This document shows positions 22,860 to 35,700 of a stretch of DNA of 64,000 nt, piece after piece (position 1 is the first letter of the stretch; the number at the start of each line of letters is the position of its first letter). The notes below the pieces were generated by a model, which ran no database searches, had not been told where the DNA came from, and saw only the letters and a program-made list of their open reading frames with translations. The stretch covers positions 158,797-222,796 of the forward strand of contig JARNGD010000044.1 in the NCBI GenBank assembly GCA_031001845.1. The letters are read 5' to 3'. The stretch comes from Achaetomiella virescens (Eukaryota > Ascomycota > Sordariomycetes > Sordariales > Chaetomiaceae). A program made the position numbers and the translations under genes.

Positions 22860-24549
22860 CTGACAAGATGTTGCAAGAAGGTTGCCGCATTGTCCACCAA
22901 GTTGGAACCCAATTCCAAGTCGTCGATCTGTTTGTTTCTTTCTATCCGGAATTTGCGGCCATCTCATGGGGTACCTTGCGCCTTGTGTTTGTGGTACGAC
23001 TTCATTCCACATCTGATCTGCTCTCCGTGAGGTTGGAAAACTGAGATTGGAAAGCTAGGAACAAACCACGCCCAGTTTCTCGACCGAGTCTGCGATTTTC
23101 TTTTGAGGCGATGAGTATGAAGTTGCCGGCTTACGAGGAGTTGATCAAATCCTGGCAGGCTCACAGACAAGCAGCACGCCCTCCAACCCACCTGTTCACT
23201 GCGATGGGATACATCTACGCAGATTTGACTCATTTTTCGTTTGATATCCGTCAGATACTGTCCCGGAAACGGACTAGTAAGTGTCTCAAATTGACCAGTA
23301 CCTCTGATAGCCACTCACTGATGACTATCAGAATTTCTGTCATTCAGAGGATCCTTCATGAATTCATTACCGTCTACGCTCCTAAGCCCATTCCATGTCC
23401 GGTTCGACACACTTCTCGAGAGATGGGACCAGCACTACAATCATGTCGAGTTAGAGATGGCATTTTTGACTGGAATGCAGGAAATGGAAGCAGCGGAGAG
23501 AATCGAAGTGATCCTGAACAAGAGTGTCTAGGTGGGCATATTCGAAGACAAGAACACAAACCATGACGAGGCATGGGTAAGCTAATGATTAATCTGGTAC
23601 CGATACCAGCAACTGACGGTCCTCAGATGCGGTAAAGAGTCGTATGCAGCGCTGGGTCAACTCGCACCGTTGGCTGCGGTGTTCGGGAAAGTACAGAGCC
23701 AACGAGAGCTTGATAGCACAGAGTGGTTCACCGAGCACCCAGACGTGGCCACATGGCTGTTAACAGAGATGACATGAGCCATCGTTGTACCAAATCCTTG
23801 CTGTCCAAGGGTCGAAACGCAGAGATCCGCTTTGATGTTCTTCTATCTCGACAAGCAGCGTCCGGACAGCGTGCTGAGCAGCACGGTCTGGCGGGCCGCG
23901 GCGTTCTGCTGCATATCATGCCAGCCTTCGACCCGGACGTCATCGACATATTTCTTGTCTTCTACGAGAACGAGCACGCAGGTCAACACTTGGGGTCCGA
24001 CAACAACGAGTTCTCCCTCGTCTGCCTGCTAATCCAAAGACTGGACCAGCTTAACCTCGGCATACATGAGTGCCAGAATCAGATGCAGTTTTGGCAATGT
24101 TTGGGGGCAGTATGCGACGGACCGCCATCTACATCTATTGCACTCTTCAGCAGGCCGACGGTGACAATCCCACCGCGCCTGATGAAAGGCAGCACTGTGC
24201 TGCTTGTGGACGGTGCGCTCAATCTAGACGACATTCGTGCATTCCTTAGGCCCAGGGTCGTGAATATGGCTGACTCTGGACTCATGTGGCAGCTCGGCGC
24301 TCACCGCGACTCGGAGGATACCATTGACCATCTAGCAAGACGCGCGAATGGTATGTTTCTCTGGGTAACCTGTTTGTAGGGTACCTCCAGTCACCTCATA
24401 TCTCTACTTGTGGCCGTCAAGAAGCCTTGAGCAACTTGAACCGACTCGGTCTGGACTTACATCTTGAGGACACTGGTCCAACGGCAGAGAAGCGCCTCTC
24501 GCCTGATGGCCGGTATCTCGGACTCGTGCGCAACTACAATTCCCTCTGA
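22860..24549 (+). pseudogene. Degenerate NACHT/STAND (NLR-like) gene
   Basis: Fragments in three frames line up in the order of fungal NACHT NTPases. An N-terminal domain reads QFQVVDLFVSFYPEFAAISW then GTLRLVFV (22910-22993). KLPAYEELIKSWQAH and MGYIYADLTHFSFDIRQILS follow (23125-23270). After a possible intron come TEHPDVATWLLTE and ALMFFYLDKQRP (23730-23860), where the P-loop should lie between them. Then there are SIALFSRPTV, LNLDDIRAFLRPRVVNMADS and the conserved ARRANGMFLWV (24115-24380), and finally EALSNLNRL. A Walker A motif (GxxxxGKS/T) is not visible in any frame, and stops interrupt the frames, so this reads as a decayed gene, not just a sequencing slip. Intact relatives act as intracellular sensors in fungal non-self recognition. 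The family is inferred from motif order. Confidence 0.55.
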
Positions 24550-26220
24550 GATACCATGGGGTCAAACCTCTTTTTTGAGCGATGTCCATAAAACGAATGT
24601 CAAGATACAGGGAAGTATCTGATGACGATACACAAATCACACGGTATCCTTGATGTCCAGAGAAACATGGGCTGCCACCTCAGACTTATTACACTTTACG
24701 AAGATGCAAATGCGGGAGGTCCACAGCCGTCCTACCGCCATTTGGCATCGCTGTCGTTCAAGCCGAACTACTTGCCGGTAGACAGGACTGCCATTACATC
24801 CGATGGGAAGGCGGGCCAACGAGGCGACATGTGCCCTTCTTCATCCGCGGTATCCAGCCGTCGCCATCAGGTACCAGAGGTTCATTTATCTGTAGCTATG
24901 GTCATGCCATAAGAGCGGCAGCGACCCCGCCACGGAGGCTGTGGGCTCTACCTTTGGAGCTTCCATGATACCAAGTCCACGCAACTATTTCATCTTTTCC
25001 TCACCTTTCATCCTCAACATACTGAAACCCATGCAGTCGGTCTCCGATTCATCAACCACCACTCCTCGAAAAAGCTTATCATCGACCACGACAGGGAGTT
25101 CTTTTGTGACGTCCCTGTCGTCATCAACAATAATAACAACATAATAACTAATCATTACTCAGCCCACTTTCTCATGCTACCATCCTCGCAGCACAACAAT
25201 GCCTTCTCCTCATCCCACTCCCCAGCCACGACCACAACCTAACCGTTTAACACCCCTTCCCCCCAACCGCCCCGCCACACACAACCTAAGCGAGCTCCCA
25301 GCGTCATCGGCTCCTCCACGGGCACGCGCTCCATCTCTAAGCTGCAAGAATCTGGCGCGGGAGGGCTCGTGCTCGCCACGCTCCGCGAGATTGCGTGCTA
25401 GAAGCCGCGCCTGTCACGCCTCTGCTGCAAACACATTCCGGCGGACTACAGGGCGTCGATCCTGCACCTTAACGGCGGTGGTGGGGATGGGACACGTAGG
25501 AGAAGGTGGTGTTCTAGGAAGGGAGGATAGGCATTTCATGAAGTACAGGGCGCCGTCTGCTGTTACTTGTGTTGGGAAGGAGGTGGTGGGTGCGGCACAT
25601 GGGGAGAAGGGGCTGAAGGCGCAGCTGCCGCTTGTGTTGTGGCGGAAGAGGGAGACGATACCAGTGTTTGTTGGGGAATGAAGGTTTGACGTGATTAGGG
25701 GGGGATGAGTGGACGGAGAAGGGGAGAGCGGCGTGTGAAGCGACTGGAGCCTGAGGAACGGAATGAGGGAGAGAGGTAAAGAGGAGGGGTGAGGGACAGA
25801 AAGCCTGTCGATGGCTTCTGACCCCTTGAGTTGAAGGGAATGGTCTCTTTGGCTGGAGTCACTGCCAACTGTGAGGTGTTCAGCGTTCTTTTGGGGTTGG
25901 GGGGTGGAGGTTTTGGTCTTTGTTGGCGGATCCATTGATACTGCTACTAGTAATCGCTCTTGGAAGCCTGTTGTGGTAAATTTTATTTTATTTTATTTTT
26001 TTTATTATTATTATTTTTTTTTTTTTTGCCCTGAGGGAACAAGAGAAGACTGTCTGAAAACGATAGCGTCTGGTGTCCTGCTGATTGGACAAGGCTCGCC
26101 TTTAGCGCTCGCATGCATGCAGGCAGCACAATGAAGGTTGGCCACCCTTCTCGTTGGTTGGTTGGATATGCGGAGCGAACACTCACCCTAGCCACCCCAA
26201 GATCAACAGTAACATCCAAG
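24550..26220. other. Intergenic with low-complexity A/T tract
   Basis: Scattered frames of up to 170 codons occur on both strands, with compositional bias and no recognisable motif. A T-rich tract of TTTTA and TTA units runs about 25980-26028. Confidence 0.45.
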
Positions 26221-26870
26221 ATGTCCCACAAGGTTGCGGACGAGATGGCCGGTGAGATCACGACACTCCGCCCACCCGCACGTTATCGACCGCGTAGTCC
26301 GCCATGGCCGCGAATACATCGAATTCTCCGACGGCACCTCCCAAACCCGCAAGCTCGACCGGGTTACAGGCAAACCCCTCACCGATGGACCACCGTCGAC
26401 AAACCACCGCCGACATCAACGACCCAGAATCCCCATTTCCACTTCAGGCAACGCGCCAGCTCTCTGTTGTAGCCGAGCACCAAGCAGAAGGCGAACCGAA
26501 ACACTGGTCTTTGTTCTCTCATATCCCCATCCATGGGGACAGCACCGGGCCGGGACAGGTCTGGCAGGTGAAGGGCGACGCGGAGCTCATGCACTTCGAG
26601 CATATTGCGAGTGGAGTTGATCAGATGAGGTCAGATAGCTTTGCGTGGCACCAGGTTGTCTGCACGGACTTGAGTGAAGAGCAGCTGAAGAGGGTGGATG
26701 AGATCTGTAGGGGGGAGAAGCCGCCGAGTGCGCCGAATCGGCGGGAGGTGAAGGAGCATTGCCAGGGGTGGACGATTAGGGTTCTGAGAAGGTTGGTGGA
26801 GGAGGGGATTTTGGAGGCGGAAATGGTGGATGGGTTAGAGGGGCGTATGGATCATGTGAGAAATTGGTAA
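26221..26870 (+). CDS. Conserved fungal hypothetical protein, frame-broken
   Basis: No known function. ATG 26221 in a good context opens MSHKVADEMAGEIT. The sense then continues in a second frame with VIDRVVRHGREYIEFSDGTS and QTRKLDRVTGKPLTDG, and in a third frame with HWSLFSHIPIHGD, GQVWQVKGDAELMHFEH, SFAWHQVVCTDLSEEQLKRV and HCQGWTIRVLRRLVEEGIL, ending at 26870. The last 120 residues look like a compact globular domain and resemble a widespread family of short fungal proteins that I cannot name. Two single-base breaks are needed to join the parts. An alternative is a shorter protein from ATG 26304. Confidence 0.5.
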
Positions 26871-28656
26871 CGAGGCCGAAGATTGGGGGTTGATGAGGAA
26901 GGCTAGTATGACCTGCGCTGGCCGGCTCAGAGAGTCAAAAGGCTCCGATTATCCAAAACCATCAAATGAGCTGTGACGGGAGTCGTCACATCGTGGAAAC
27001 AATGCCCAATTTCCGACCTCTTCCATTCTTTCCACTGCCCACTTAGATAGAGGGGAGGCACATGCCTGAGTCAGTGCATTTCGCCCCAAATTTAAAGGCA
27101 CTGAGTTTGTCAGAGTCCTTTGAGAAGTGTAGAGCTCAATAGAATCAAGATCTTGATAAGACTCTAGTATAGGCGTGATACCTACCAAGTAAAGCTGCGA
27201 GGTTCAGAGCCCACATCATTACTAGTGCACGCACAGAGTGTAATTTTTGTGCTTGGTTATTAGATTCAGTGTTGACTCTTCCAAGATACTGCGTCAGGAG
27301 TCAGAACATAGTGTCAGCAAACAACTCTCTGAATCATGGCAGCTGTGGCCAATTCCATCCTCTTCCTTGTCCGGGATTCTCGGAGTCTCCCACGTTTATA
27401 TCTTTTGGGTCTTATGAATGAACAATGAAGGCCTTTCAAAGGAACGCACATGTGAGTTGTTCTCGCTACAGAGGTTACGTTTTCAGGCCGCTCTTTTGGG
27501 AATGCCATAATGCATGTTCCAAGGCCACTTCCTCGGTACGTAATGACACGCCATACTTCATTGTGAACCGTACTATTTCAAGTCCATCGTCTTGATCAAA
27601 GGGCAGGAGCACTTGCTCCAACAAGTTGAAGAGTGGACAAGGAAGAAGAGATGAAAAGAATATGATAAAGATCATCGCCTGGGAATGCAATATTGGATTT
27701 ATCAACAAGGGGGCTTGAGAAACAATGCTGGGAGAGTATTACTATATATCGGTCTGCCACGCTGAATCACTCCCTGAAAACTCCTCATACATCTACTTAC
27801 CAATTCCTCTTGCTCCACCAGTCCTTCAATCTCAAACTCAAGGATTCGGTGTTCGCCTTGGTAGCAATGACTTCCTCTGGTTTGAAGCCGGTGACTCCTC
27901 TTTGGTCAGCCCCCTTCGTACCTGGATCATCGTCGAGGACGAGAACGGAATCAGATGACAAGTGTTTCTGGACTCCTGATACTACTCCATCAAGCCTACC
28001 TCAGCTGCTCAAGGTACCGGATGGCCAGGGGCTCTCGGAACAAGGCGTAGGGCAGGGCAACATCTGGCGAGCTCACATAGAGAAAACAGCGTCTCGCCGA
28101 AATAGCTCGTCTTGGGCTGAATAAGTCTCCTTCCAAACTCCCAAGGGAAGATGAGCAAATCACTGGCCGGAGACGGAAGAATCCCTGGACAATGGGGTTC
28201 TACATCTGAACAAGGCCAACTCCTCCACGGCCCCGGCACAATTGGGATGAAATCGTGCCCACGGCTCTGGACAATCGCGGCTAATCGTTGGCCATCTGCC
28301 TTTGAGCACAACGAGAAACTTGGGATGGCCAGCACAGAAACCCCAGGGCACAGCTTTCCAGCCCCGCTAGCTGTGGTCTTGTCGAAAGCCCCAAATTGAA
28401 GGAATCTTCCCATGCTGCGAACTGGACTCTTCCAACGGTCAACTCATTCCCTTCATTTTGCGAGCCGGCTCTCCACCAACTCCGACACAGAACCCGGAGC
28501 ATCTTCCATCTCCCTGGACTTTCGCAAGGACAAACACAGATGCCTCGAGAGTCTTGAAGATGCGCTACGAAGATAGTTCCAGCAAGTTTAACTCACCCGA
28601 CCCGAAAATGTCGGCCAGTCGACCAGCAACGCCTCGCTACGCGCTACCACCGCGCG
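26871..28656. other. Gene-poor stretch
   Basis: Open frames of 60-145 codons occur on both strands without recognisable domains, splice logic or conserved motifs. I see nothing I can support. Confidence 0.45.
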
Positions 28657-29861
28657 GTGGCCGCTCACACGCCGCAGTACCTCCCCTCGGCGGGAAGGCG
28701 AACGAGCACCCTTTGGTTCCCTCATCCTCCGGCATCGCGGCGAGTTTCCCTTGGGTTCCCAGGGCTGCCAACACTCAGAACACCCAGTCGCGACCACGTT
28801 CACAGCTCACACAGGCTACCACTTTCCCGGTTCGAACATATCCACATCGGCACCACTAAGACCCAGACTTGGTCGTTCCATCAGCGGGCCGAGAAGTTCG
28901 CTTCTCTCGGCCCTCCAATCATGAACGAATTCGATCGCCTTCACAATGGATCCATCTCATCCAACGACGGCACGCCCACCGCAGCCGTCGCGTACCCCCT
29001 GGCAAGCAGCTCGTCTTTTTACCATCCGATGTCCTGTCGCGCATCGTGGAAGAAGCGTACGCGGGAACAGACTCATGCTCTTCTGCTTAAGGGGTTTTCC
29101 GCAAACTACAGAGGCGACCCTGATGTGGCACGCAACCAGTCAGCTCCGATCCGCGAAGAAGAGAGCTGCAGTCTCTGGATTGTCGGTCTGGCCCCAGACC
29201 TCACCACGCACGAGCTGCTCTCGGGCATTCATAACATCGGGCGTGTTTACGCTACACACATCAACCCGCCGGTTCCCGAGCGAGGGCACACCCTGAGTGC
29301 CGCGAAGGTGGTCTTCTTCGAGAGGACTGCTGCCGGTAAGTTCATCGCACTAAATCCCCCCTTCTTTCTGTCGAAGACAACTGAACCAATTAACTGGCCA
29401 AACCTTATAGAGCTCTTCTACAAAACGTTCGCTCCCACTGGCTACTGGACGCCTCGAAACCCACACCTCCGGGCCCGAGTTACGTGGAACAGAATCCGCT
29501 CGGCTGAGGTCGACGTGGGCGGCACTAGATCGCGGGTCCTTTTGATTAGCGGGCCTCCCCAGGTCGTTAACGAGGACTACTTGCGCATCTACTTCGACAC
29601 GAAATTCGAATACCAGATTGACCAGATCATCTATCGTGGCGCGAACCCGGCCGGCACGCGGTCCTGCTCGAATTCCGCTTTGGCAGCTTCCGCTGCCAGG
29701 CCGAGTCCGCCAGAACCGCTCTGATGCGCGAGTTCAAGGATGCGGGCATCGTCTGCGAGTTCGGTATGTTTTGTCTCGCGTCGTGGTTCCTGGTCATGGG
29801 TATTGATTAACTTGATTGTACAGGGTGGGACCCGTGTGACCGCGTCCAGGAAGTGGTCTGA
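28657..29861 (+). CDS. Protein with RRM-like segment, unknown function
   Basis: The frame starts at ATG 28657 (an internal ATG at 28921 is equally possible). The N-terminal half is Ser/Pro-rich and disordered. A beta-alpha-beta pattern follows: SCSLWIVGLAPDLTTHELLS, then IGRVYATHI and SAAKVVFFERTAA. This looks like an RNA-recognition-motif fold, although its RNP residues are weak. An intron (donor 29336, acceptor 29410) joins to ELFYKTFAPTGYW, and then comes RVLLISGPPQVVNEDYLRIY, a second RRM-like unit. A base is missing near 29655: after IDQIIYRG the sense moves to the next frame (VLLEFRFGSFRCQAESARTA). A last intron (donor 29766, acceptor 29823) leads to GWDPCDRVQEVV and a stop at 29861. 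It probably binds RNA, but this is inference. Confidence 0.55.
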
Positions 29862-30855
29862 GGGTGCTGGGTGTATTGGGCGTCGTGGCCAACCGCGTGA
29901 GGGTAATCGCATGGAAGACGGGAGAACAAAGCAGAAGGTGTATGACTAGATGAGTCCACGGTATTGGGCGCTTGAGACAGTCCGGGAATCCTGCTCATAG
30001 TTCCGCTTCCTGCGGATGGTCGGATGTTCCCATCCATGTAGCCTCGATGAAATGTCCTGTTCTCGATACCATGACGGCGTTGACGAGATCGTACGGAAGG
30101 CCAGTCGAAGCCAGTTGTACAGTAGTACGTAGTCGGGAGGGAAGCGTCCGTGTCGTTCAGAGGGCAGAACCTTTGTCGTGAGCAGTTGTGTTGTTCTGTT
30201 GTGGGTCAATTGGTGTTTCAGTGTAAGTGATAAGCTGATAAGGACAATAAGCTGATAACCCTAACCCTCTTACATGCAAGAATCCATGACGTCAACACAA
30301 CCTTTGCTGGTGGAAGGTTCCCTTTCATGATGCCATGCTGCAACACGTTGCGAACTATGATGTATGCATTTAATCGACGATTAGGCTTCGTCCCCACCGT
30401 AGTTGCCCGAGAGCCAATCGCAAGGAAAGGGTGGTGGCGGACGCAAGCCTTGTGCTGTCCGCAGCTGCTTGACAGCTCCTTCCCGCAGTTCCCACGTTAC
30501 GTCACAGTGGCCGGAGCTCCATGTCCTCAGCTTGGGCGAGCAGGCAGCCATGATTGTTTGGCCCCTGGGGGTGTTGAGTGAGCACGAGTAGTGACTGCAT
30601 TCCGTGGACACCAAACCAGCGACACCCGTTGGGCAAACCGGGAAGCAGTGACGTCCTTGACCCGCCACTCAAAGCTCGTTTCAACCTACACCACACCCTT
30701 TCTCAGTTCACAAAACCAGACATTTTCCTCTTTCCATTCTTCGACCTCCTTCAGATTCTGATACCCTACAGCTGCCAAAGCACAAACACCACAATCGGCG
30801 ACCGCTTCATCGACAATAGAACATAAGGTATTCGAGTCAGTGAACGAAGCTTGCC
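29862..30855. other. Intergenic
   Basis: Contains CCCTAACCCT near 30259-30268, two telomere-like units beside GATAAGCTGATAA repeats. The right end is probably the promoter of the Ish1-like gene. No coding frame is supported. Confidence 0.5.
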
Positions 30856-32705
30856 ATGAGGATCGCTAAACGTTCCTCTCGTTGGCCCTCGTGGCTAACG
30901 CTGCTGTTGCAAGCTCGTGGTTTTCTAATGCCGGTATGTTCATGAATACGCAGCGCCCCCAGACCTCGAAGACCTTGCGCTGACGTCACACGCCAGCTTA
31001 CAACAAGTGGCATGAGACCGAGCTCGAACGGTGGCTTTCCGACCACGACGTCCCCTAACCAACTCCCGCCGACCGCAAAGAACTCGAGAAACTCGTCCAG
31101 AAGAATTGGGACTCGAACGTTGTTGAGCCCTAACCGCTCGTGGGACACAGCAAGGCTCACCAGCTACCTGAAGCAGAAGGGGCGTTGAGACTAAGGAGTC
31201 GGCCGAGGACACACGTGATTCTCTCATTGACCGGGTCAGGGCACCTGGTATGAGTCGGAGGACAAGGCGCAGACCGCCTGGACCAACGTCAAGGATTGGA
31301 TCCTGGACACCTGGACCGACAGCCAGCTCAAGGCATTCTGCGATCATCATGGCATTCCCGTTCCCCCAGCCGCGCAAGCGCGACACTCTCCTCCAGAAGG
31401 TCCGCGAGAACTACGAGGCCATCGCTCAGAAGGTCGGGGAGACCGCTGCATATCCTGGTAACTGGTTGTACGAGACTTGGACTGGTACGTTGTATTTCAG
31501 CACGACTGATTGTCGGCTAAAGCTGACGTTGGCTGCAGAGTCTGACCTGAAGGAGTGGCTTGACACTCATGGCTTCCCCGCGCCCAGCCAACCACTGTAC
31601 GTTCACATCAGTTGCTTTATTGCGCATCTGCTAACTTAGTCCCCAGCGCGACAAGCTAATTGCCTCTGTCCGCGCAACTCCCGCCTTGCTTACCTGCGCA
31701 TGCAGGAGGAGCTGAGCGCTCCCGGAAGAGCGCGCAGGAGGCTTACTCTGCTCTTACTGACAAGCTCATTGACTCGTGGGGCGAGTCCCAGCTCAAGGAA
31801 TTCTGCGACAAGAATAACATCAATGTACCTCAGGGCACCAAGCTAACCAGTTGCGTGCTCTCGTCCGGAAGCACCGCGCTGAGATTATGGGCGACACTGT
31901 TTCTGGTACCGCTGCTTCTGCCTTCGGTGCCGCGACGTCCAGCATCGGTTCTGCTGCCACCAAGGCCACCGATACAGCTTCCCAGGCTGCTCAGGATGCC
32001 TTTGACAAGGCTATCAACACCTGGACTGACAGCCGTCTGAAGGGCTACCTCGATGCCCGCGGTGTGGTATGTATCGACTCTCGCAGTTGTAGGTTTTTTA
32101 CGATGCTAACAAATTCCCCAGCCTGTCCCTCAGGGATCCAAGACCGAGGAGCTCCGCGCTCTGGTTCGCAAGCACGCCCACAAGGCTGCGAGTGGCTGGA
32201 CCGCCTGGACTTGGGATGATCTGAGCCTCGAGAACCTGCGGAACTACCTCGCCTCCAGCGGCAACGCCGCCGCCAAGAAGGCTTCTGAGAAGACCGGCGC
32301 GACCCGCGACGAGCTGGTCCAGGCCGCTCAGGCAGCCTACGCGTCCGCTTCTTCCGCCGGTGGCTCTTCGTTCGCCTCGGCCACTTCCTACCTCGCCCGC
32401 GCGACTGACGTCGCCAAGGCGAACGTCTTCGACACGTGGAGCGAGAGCGAGTTGAAGGCCTACCTGGACAGCTACGGCATCCCGGCTCCTCGGGCTCGAC
32501 TCTCAATGAGCTCCGCGCCCTGGCCCGCCGCCAGCACATGTACTTCAAGTACGGCACGACCACACCGACCGAGACCCTCTTTGCTAAGGTCAAGGAGAAC
32601 GTGCTGGGCGGCTGGGAGTGGGTCACCAGCCAGCTGCGGATGGGATCTGAGGCGGCGAAGAAGAAGACGGATGAGGCTGATCGGAAGGTGCATAAGGAGC
32701 TCTGA
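30856..32705 (+). CDS. Ish1/Msc1-like repeat protein, secretory or nuclear-envelope
   Basis: Relatives are S. pombe Ish1 (stress-induced, nuclear envelope) and budding-yeast Msc1. ATG 30856 opens a signal peptide once a one-base slip near 30876 is allowed (LSLALVANAAVASSWFSNAG), and an intron follows. The rest is built of repeated Ish1 modules with the core 'W.e..L..wL..hgip.P': WHETELERWLSDHDVP, WTDSQLKAFCDHHGIPVPQ, WTESDLKEWLDTHGFPAP, WGESQLKEFCDKNNINVPQG, WTDSRLKGYLDARGV, and WSESELKAYLDSYGIPAP near 32439. Ala/Thr-rich helices separate modules. At least three introns fall within or between modules. It ends EADRKVHKEL, with a possible ER-type tail that is not strict HDEL. At least four single-base breaks occur. 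The family assignment is firm; the exact site and role here are inferred. Confidence 0.85.
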
Positions 32706-35700
32706 GCGCGTCGTCTTAAATGGAGGACGAGCCCAAAAAGGCGTTGAAGACAGTCCGCCTGCGAAAGGACAACTTCGTGTATGCGTAAATTATCTCAGGA
32801 TTGGTGGAGGGGCGGAAGTCGAGGATGGGTGGTTTATGACAGGAAGAAGGGAGAAATTGGGCTTTGGGGATTCGAAAGGATGCCTGCTCTCTTGTGATGG
32901 TGGGTTCCAACACCTCTAGAGAGGCAGTGCGGGATCTCATATGCTGGAGTTAGGCTTGTTGCTTTATGCCGATATTAGGTTCGTTTCTTTCTAGGCAGAC
33001 AGGTGGATGCAAACGGGGTCATCTCAGCTCTGAAGCTCCAAAGTTTCAAACAGAAGGTGGCAAGTGACTCGGCAGCAGCGATGTGCAAGTCATTTGTGGG
33101 TCTCGAAAACACACGCCACGTTCTGCAACGAGTATGTACTAGTCTATATTCCGAAAACATTTGTTGTAATGAGTGGGTAGTATTCTCGGGAAATTGTATT
33201 CTAGTTGAAACCCCCACAGCCCTTCATATGAGTAAAAAGGTGAAACTCAAGAGGCTGTTTACGAACTCTCCTTGATGGAGGATATTGCGTAATTAATGCT
33301 CAGATACTCTATAAACCCGAGCCGAGAGGAGAAGAGGGTTTGATCAGAAACAACGGACAAGCTCGTGGGCCTGTTTTCAACAGAATCTTCCATGAAGAAT
33401 GTGGCCAACTCGCTGTTCCTCGACAACACATCACGCACCAACACTGGTTCAATCTGAAGGCTCTAGACGGACGTATGTCGTCCAATTAGGCATGCATCAA
33501 AGGACAAAGCTCCTGCAGCTATCAAGTACTAGGGGTGCTCAGCCACGTCTCGGCACGGACAGGGTTTCATTATTGAGATGGTAAAGACAGAGATCGAAAG
33601 GACGGGGATGGAGGTTTGCTTGCTCAGCCTCCCAGCATGTGACCCAACCGATGGAATGCCAAGACGCTGGTTAGAAGTCGCTACCAATAGCAAGATCTCT
33701 TGGTGTGTAAGGCAGAATGGCATAATGATAAATATCGCTCGAAGTTCCCGTCGTTTCCGGCTAGGCTGGAGTCGTATTCGCCAACTATGTCCAAGTCCGC
33801 TGTCTGGCCGGGTGGCGTTCTCGAGATGGCTTCAATTTGGGAAGGTAAAAGGGTTTTGGTTTTGAGATTCAGAAATACCGCAGCTATGCTGTTGGTGATC
33901 TGTTTTAGCGTTGGCGACATTGATTGGGGATAGCTGTGGGTTGCAAGCGAGGAGCCCGGAGGTCACTCTGCCAAACAACAGGTGAAAAGTGGTTGAAGGT
34001 TTTGGCTTCTCACACAGCTCGCTTCGTGCTTCTGTTTATGTGTACTGATGCAGATTCATCCGTGATCAAGTGAGCATGTCCAACAAGCAATAGCACTCTG
34101 CGCAGAGTAGGCGTCTGTCAGAATGGGGGCTATGCGGGGGAGAAGGAATGCTGACACCTGCTGGGGGCTGCAGGCAAGCCAAATGATATGATGGACTCAA
34201 AACTATAACACGACGGATCGTGAGTCGCGGAGTGCCCTGAGTGGCGGCGGTCGCCTCCGTGCCGCAGGATCTCCCGGGCGCCGAACGCACACGGAGCCGG
34301 GTCGGTATTACTGTGCTGGTTGCACAAACGCTTGCCAAGCGCTAAAGGTGACCACTGAGTGTCAACGTCAGGGCTCTTGGAAGGTATATCCGACGAACCC
34401 CGGAGGTGTGGAAGCGTATACGGCAGAGGGACGGCAACCGCACGGCGCATTGCCGGCCCGGGGGGTTACAGCTGCATCCCACGGAGCGGGAGTCGGGACC
34501 GACGGGAGGTGCAGGACATAAGGCAAGAGGTAGCGGACTGCATGAAACCCACGGAATGAGGCGCGTCTGTTGGGACCGAATGCTGGCGAGAGTGGGCTAA
34601 CAGAGTATCTGGTCTTCGACGTATCTGATCTTGCCTGCGTTCCCGTTCGCGGATGAGGGTAATCTTGCATGTGCGCGCCGAGTCGAGCCGCATCCTGCAT
34701 GAGCTCCCTTTCCCAAGTTTTCCTGAGTGGAGGTTGAGAGAAGTCTCAACCTTGGTCCCGTCCTGCGTGCCAGCCGATGCGAACATGCTTCCCACTTGCC
34801 AAAGAACTAGTCTATCCGCTCAGGGTGGTTGAGTGGTGCTGAGAATTATCAAACACTGCCACTGAACCCGGCGATGAGGCCTTTTCAAGCTCGAGAACGG
34901 CACATGACTTGACAGCGGTTCAAAGTGGCCGCATGCGATCAAGCGAGGGAAAATGGGCGAATGGAAGCCAAGGTGCCAAATATGCGGTTGGTTGTGTCGT
35001 CGTGATGGAAGATGGAGCCGAAAGTCTGAGGACGACGTGGTATTTGCGCCTGTGCTGCCTGGTGCCTTCCAGATCGGCATCAATAATTCATGGGGACAGG
35101 CTCCGCCAAGCGCCGCTAATCAGGCTGGGTCCAGTGACTTTTTCCGGATGCTATTTCCGCGCTCCACTGCATCAACCAGCGGATGGATGCTCCTAACAGC
35201 CTGAGCATCTACTTCAAAAAGCATTTCCCGTTGGGTTCGCGGCAGTATGTACTCTCAATACGCCGCAGACGCCAGCTTCGGTCGTCAGCCCAAGTGCCCC
35301 CGAGACGCTTCATTGTGTGTCGTCTTCTGCTTTGCCATATGACTGCGCCGTGCCGGGTTTTTGCGCGTTCTATCGGCACCCATGCAGTCCCAACCGCCCG
35401 GGTTCCGTCCAGATCTTGCAAGCCGAAGTGGAAGCAAGCTCATCGAGGGTGGAGCCGAGATGAGCGGCCCCGCCAACGCCCAACCCGGGTCAACTGCTGT
35501 TTTGGGCCAGGAGCCGCTATCAGGCCATTCCCTTTTTCTTTCCCTTCTTTCACTCTGTCCTTGTCCTTTTCGACGGGTACAGTGTCCTGGACTTGCCTTG
35601 GGGGCGAGCTGCCTGGCAGGCTCTGCAAGGAACTTGTGCAACACCAATGGTGTTGACGTCCGAACAAAGGAATGATGAAGAGGTCCCCACACCTCTTCGG

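Noticed and set aside
25414..25935. A 173-codon minus-strand open frame
   Set aside because: Ser/Pro-rich composition with no recognisable motif, splice sites or start context. Not supported.
27475..28413. Several 70-145-codon frames on both strands
   Set aside because: They overlap each other, share no family features and lack consistent coding signal.
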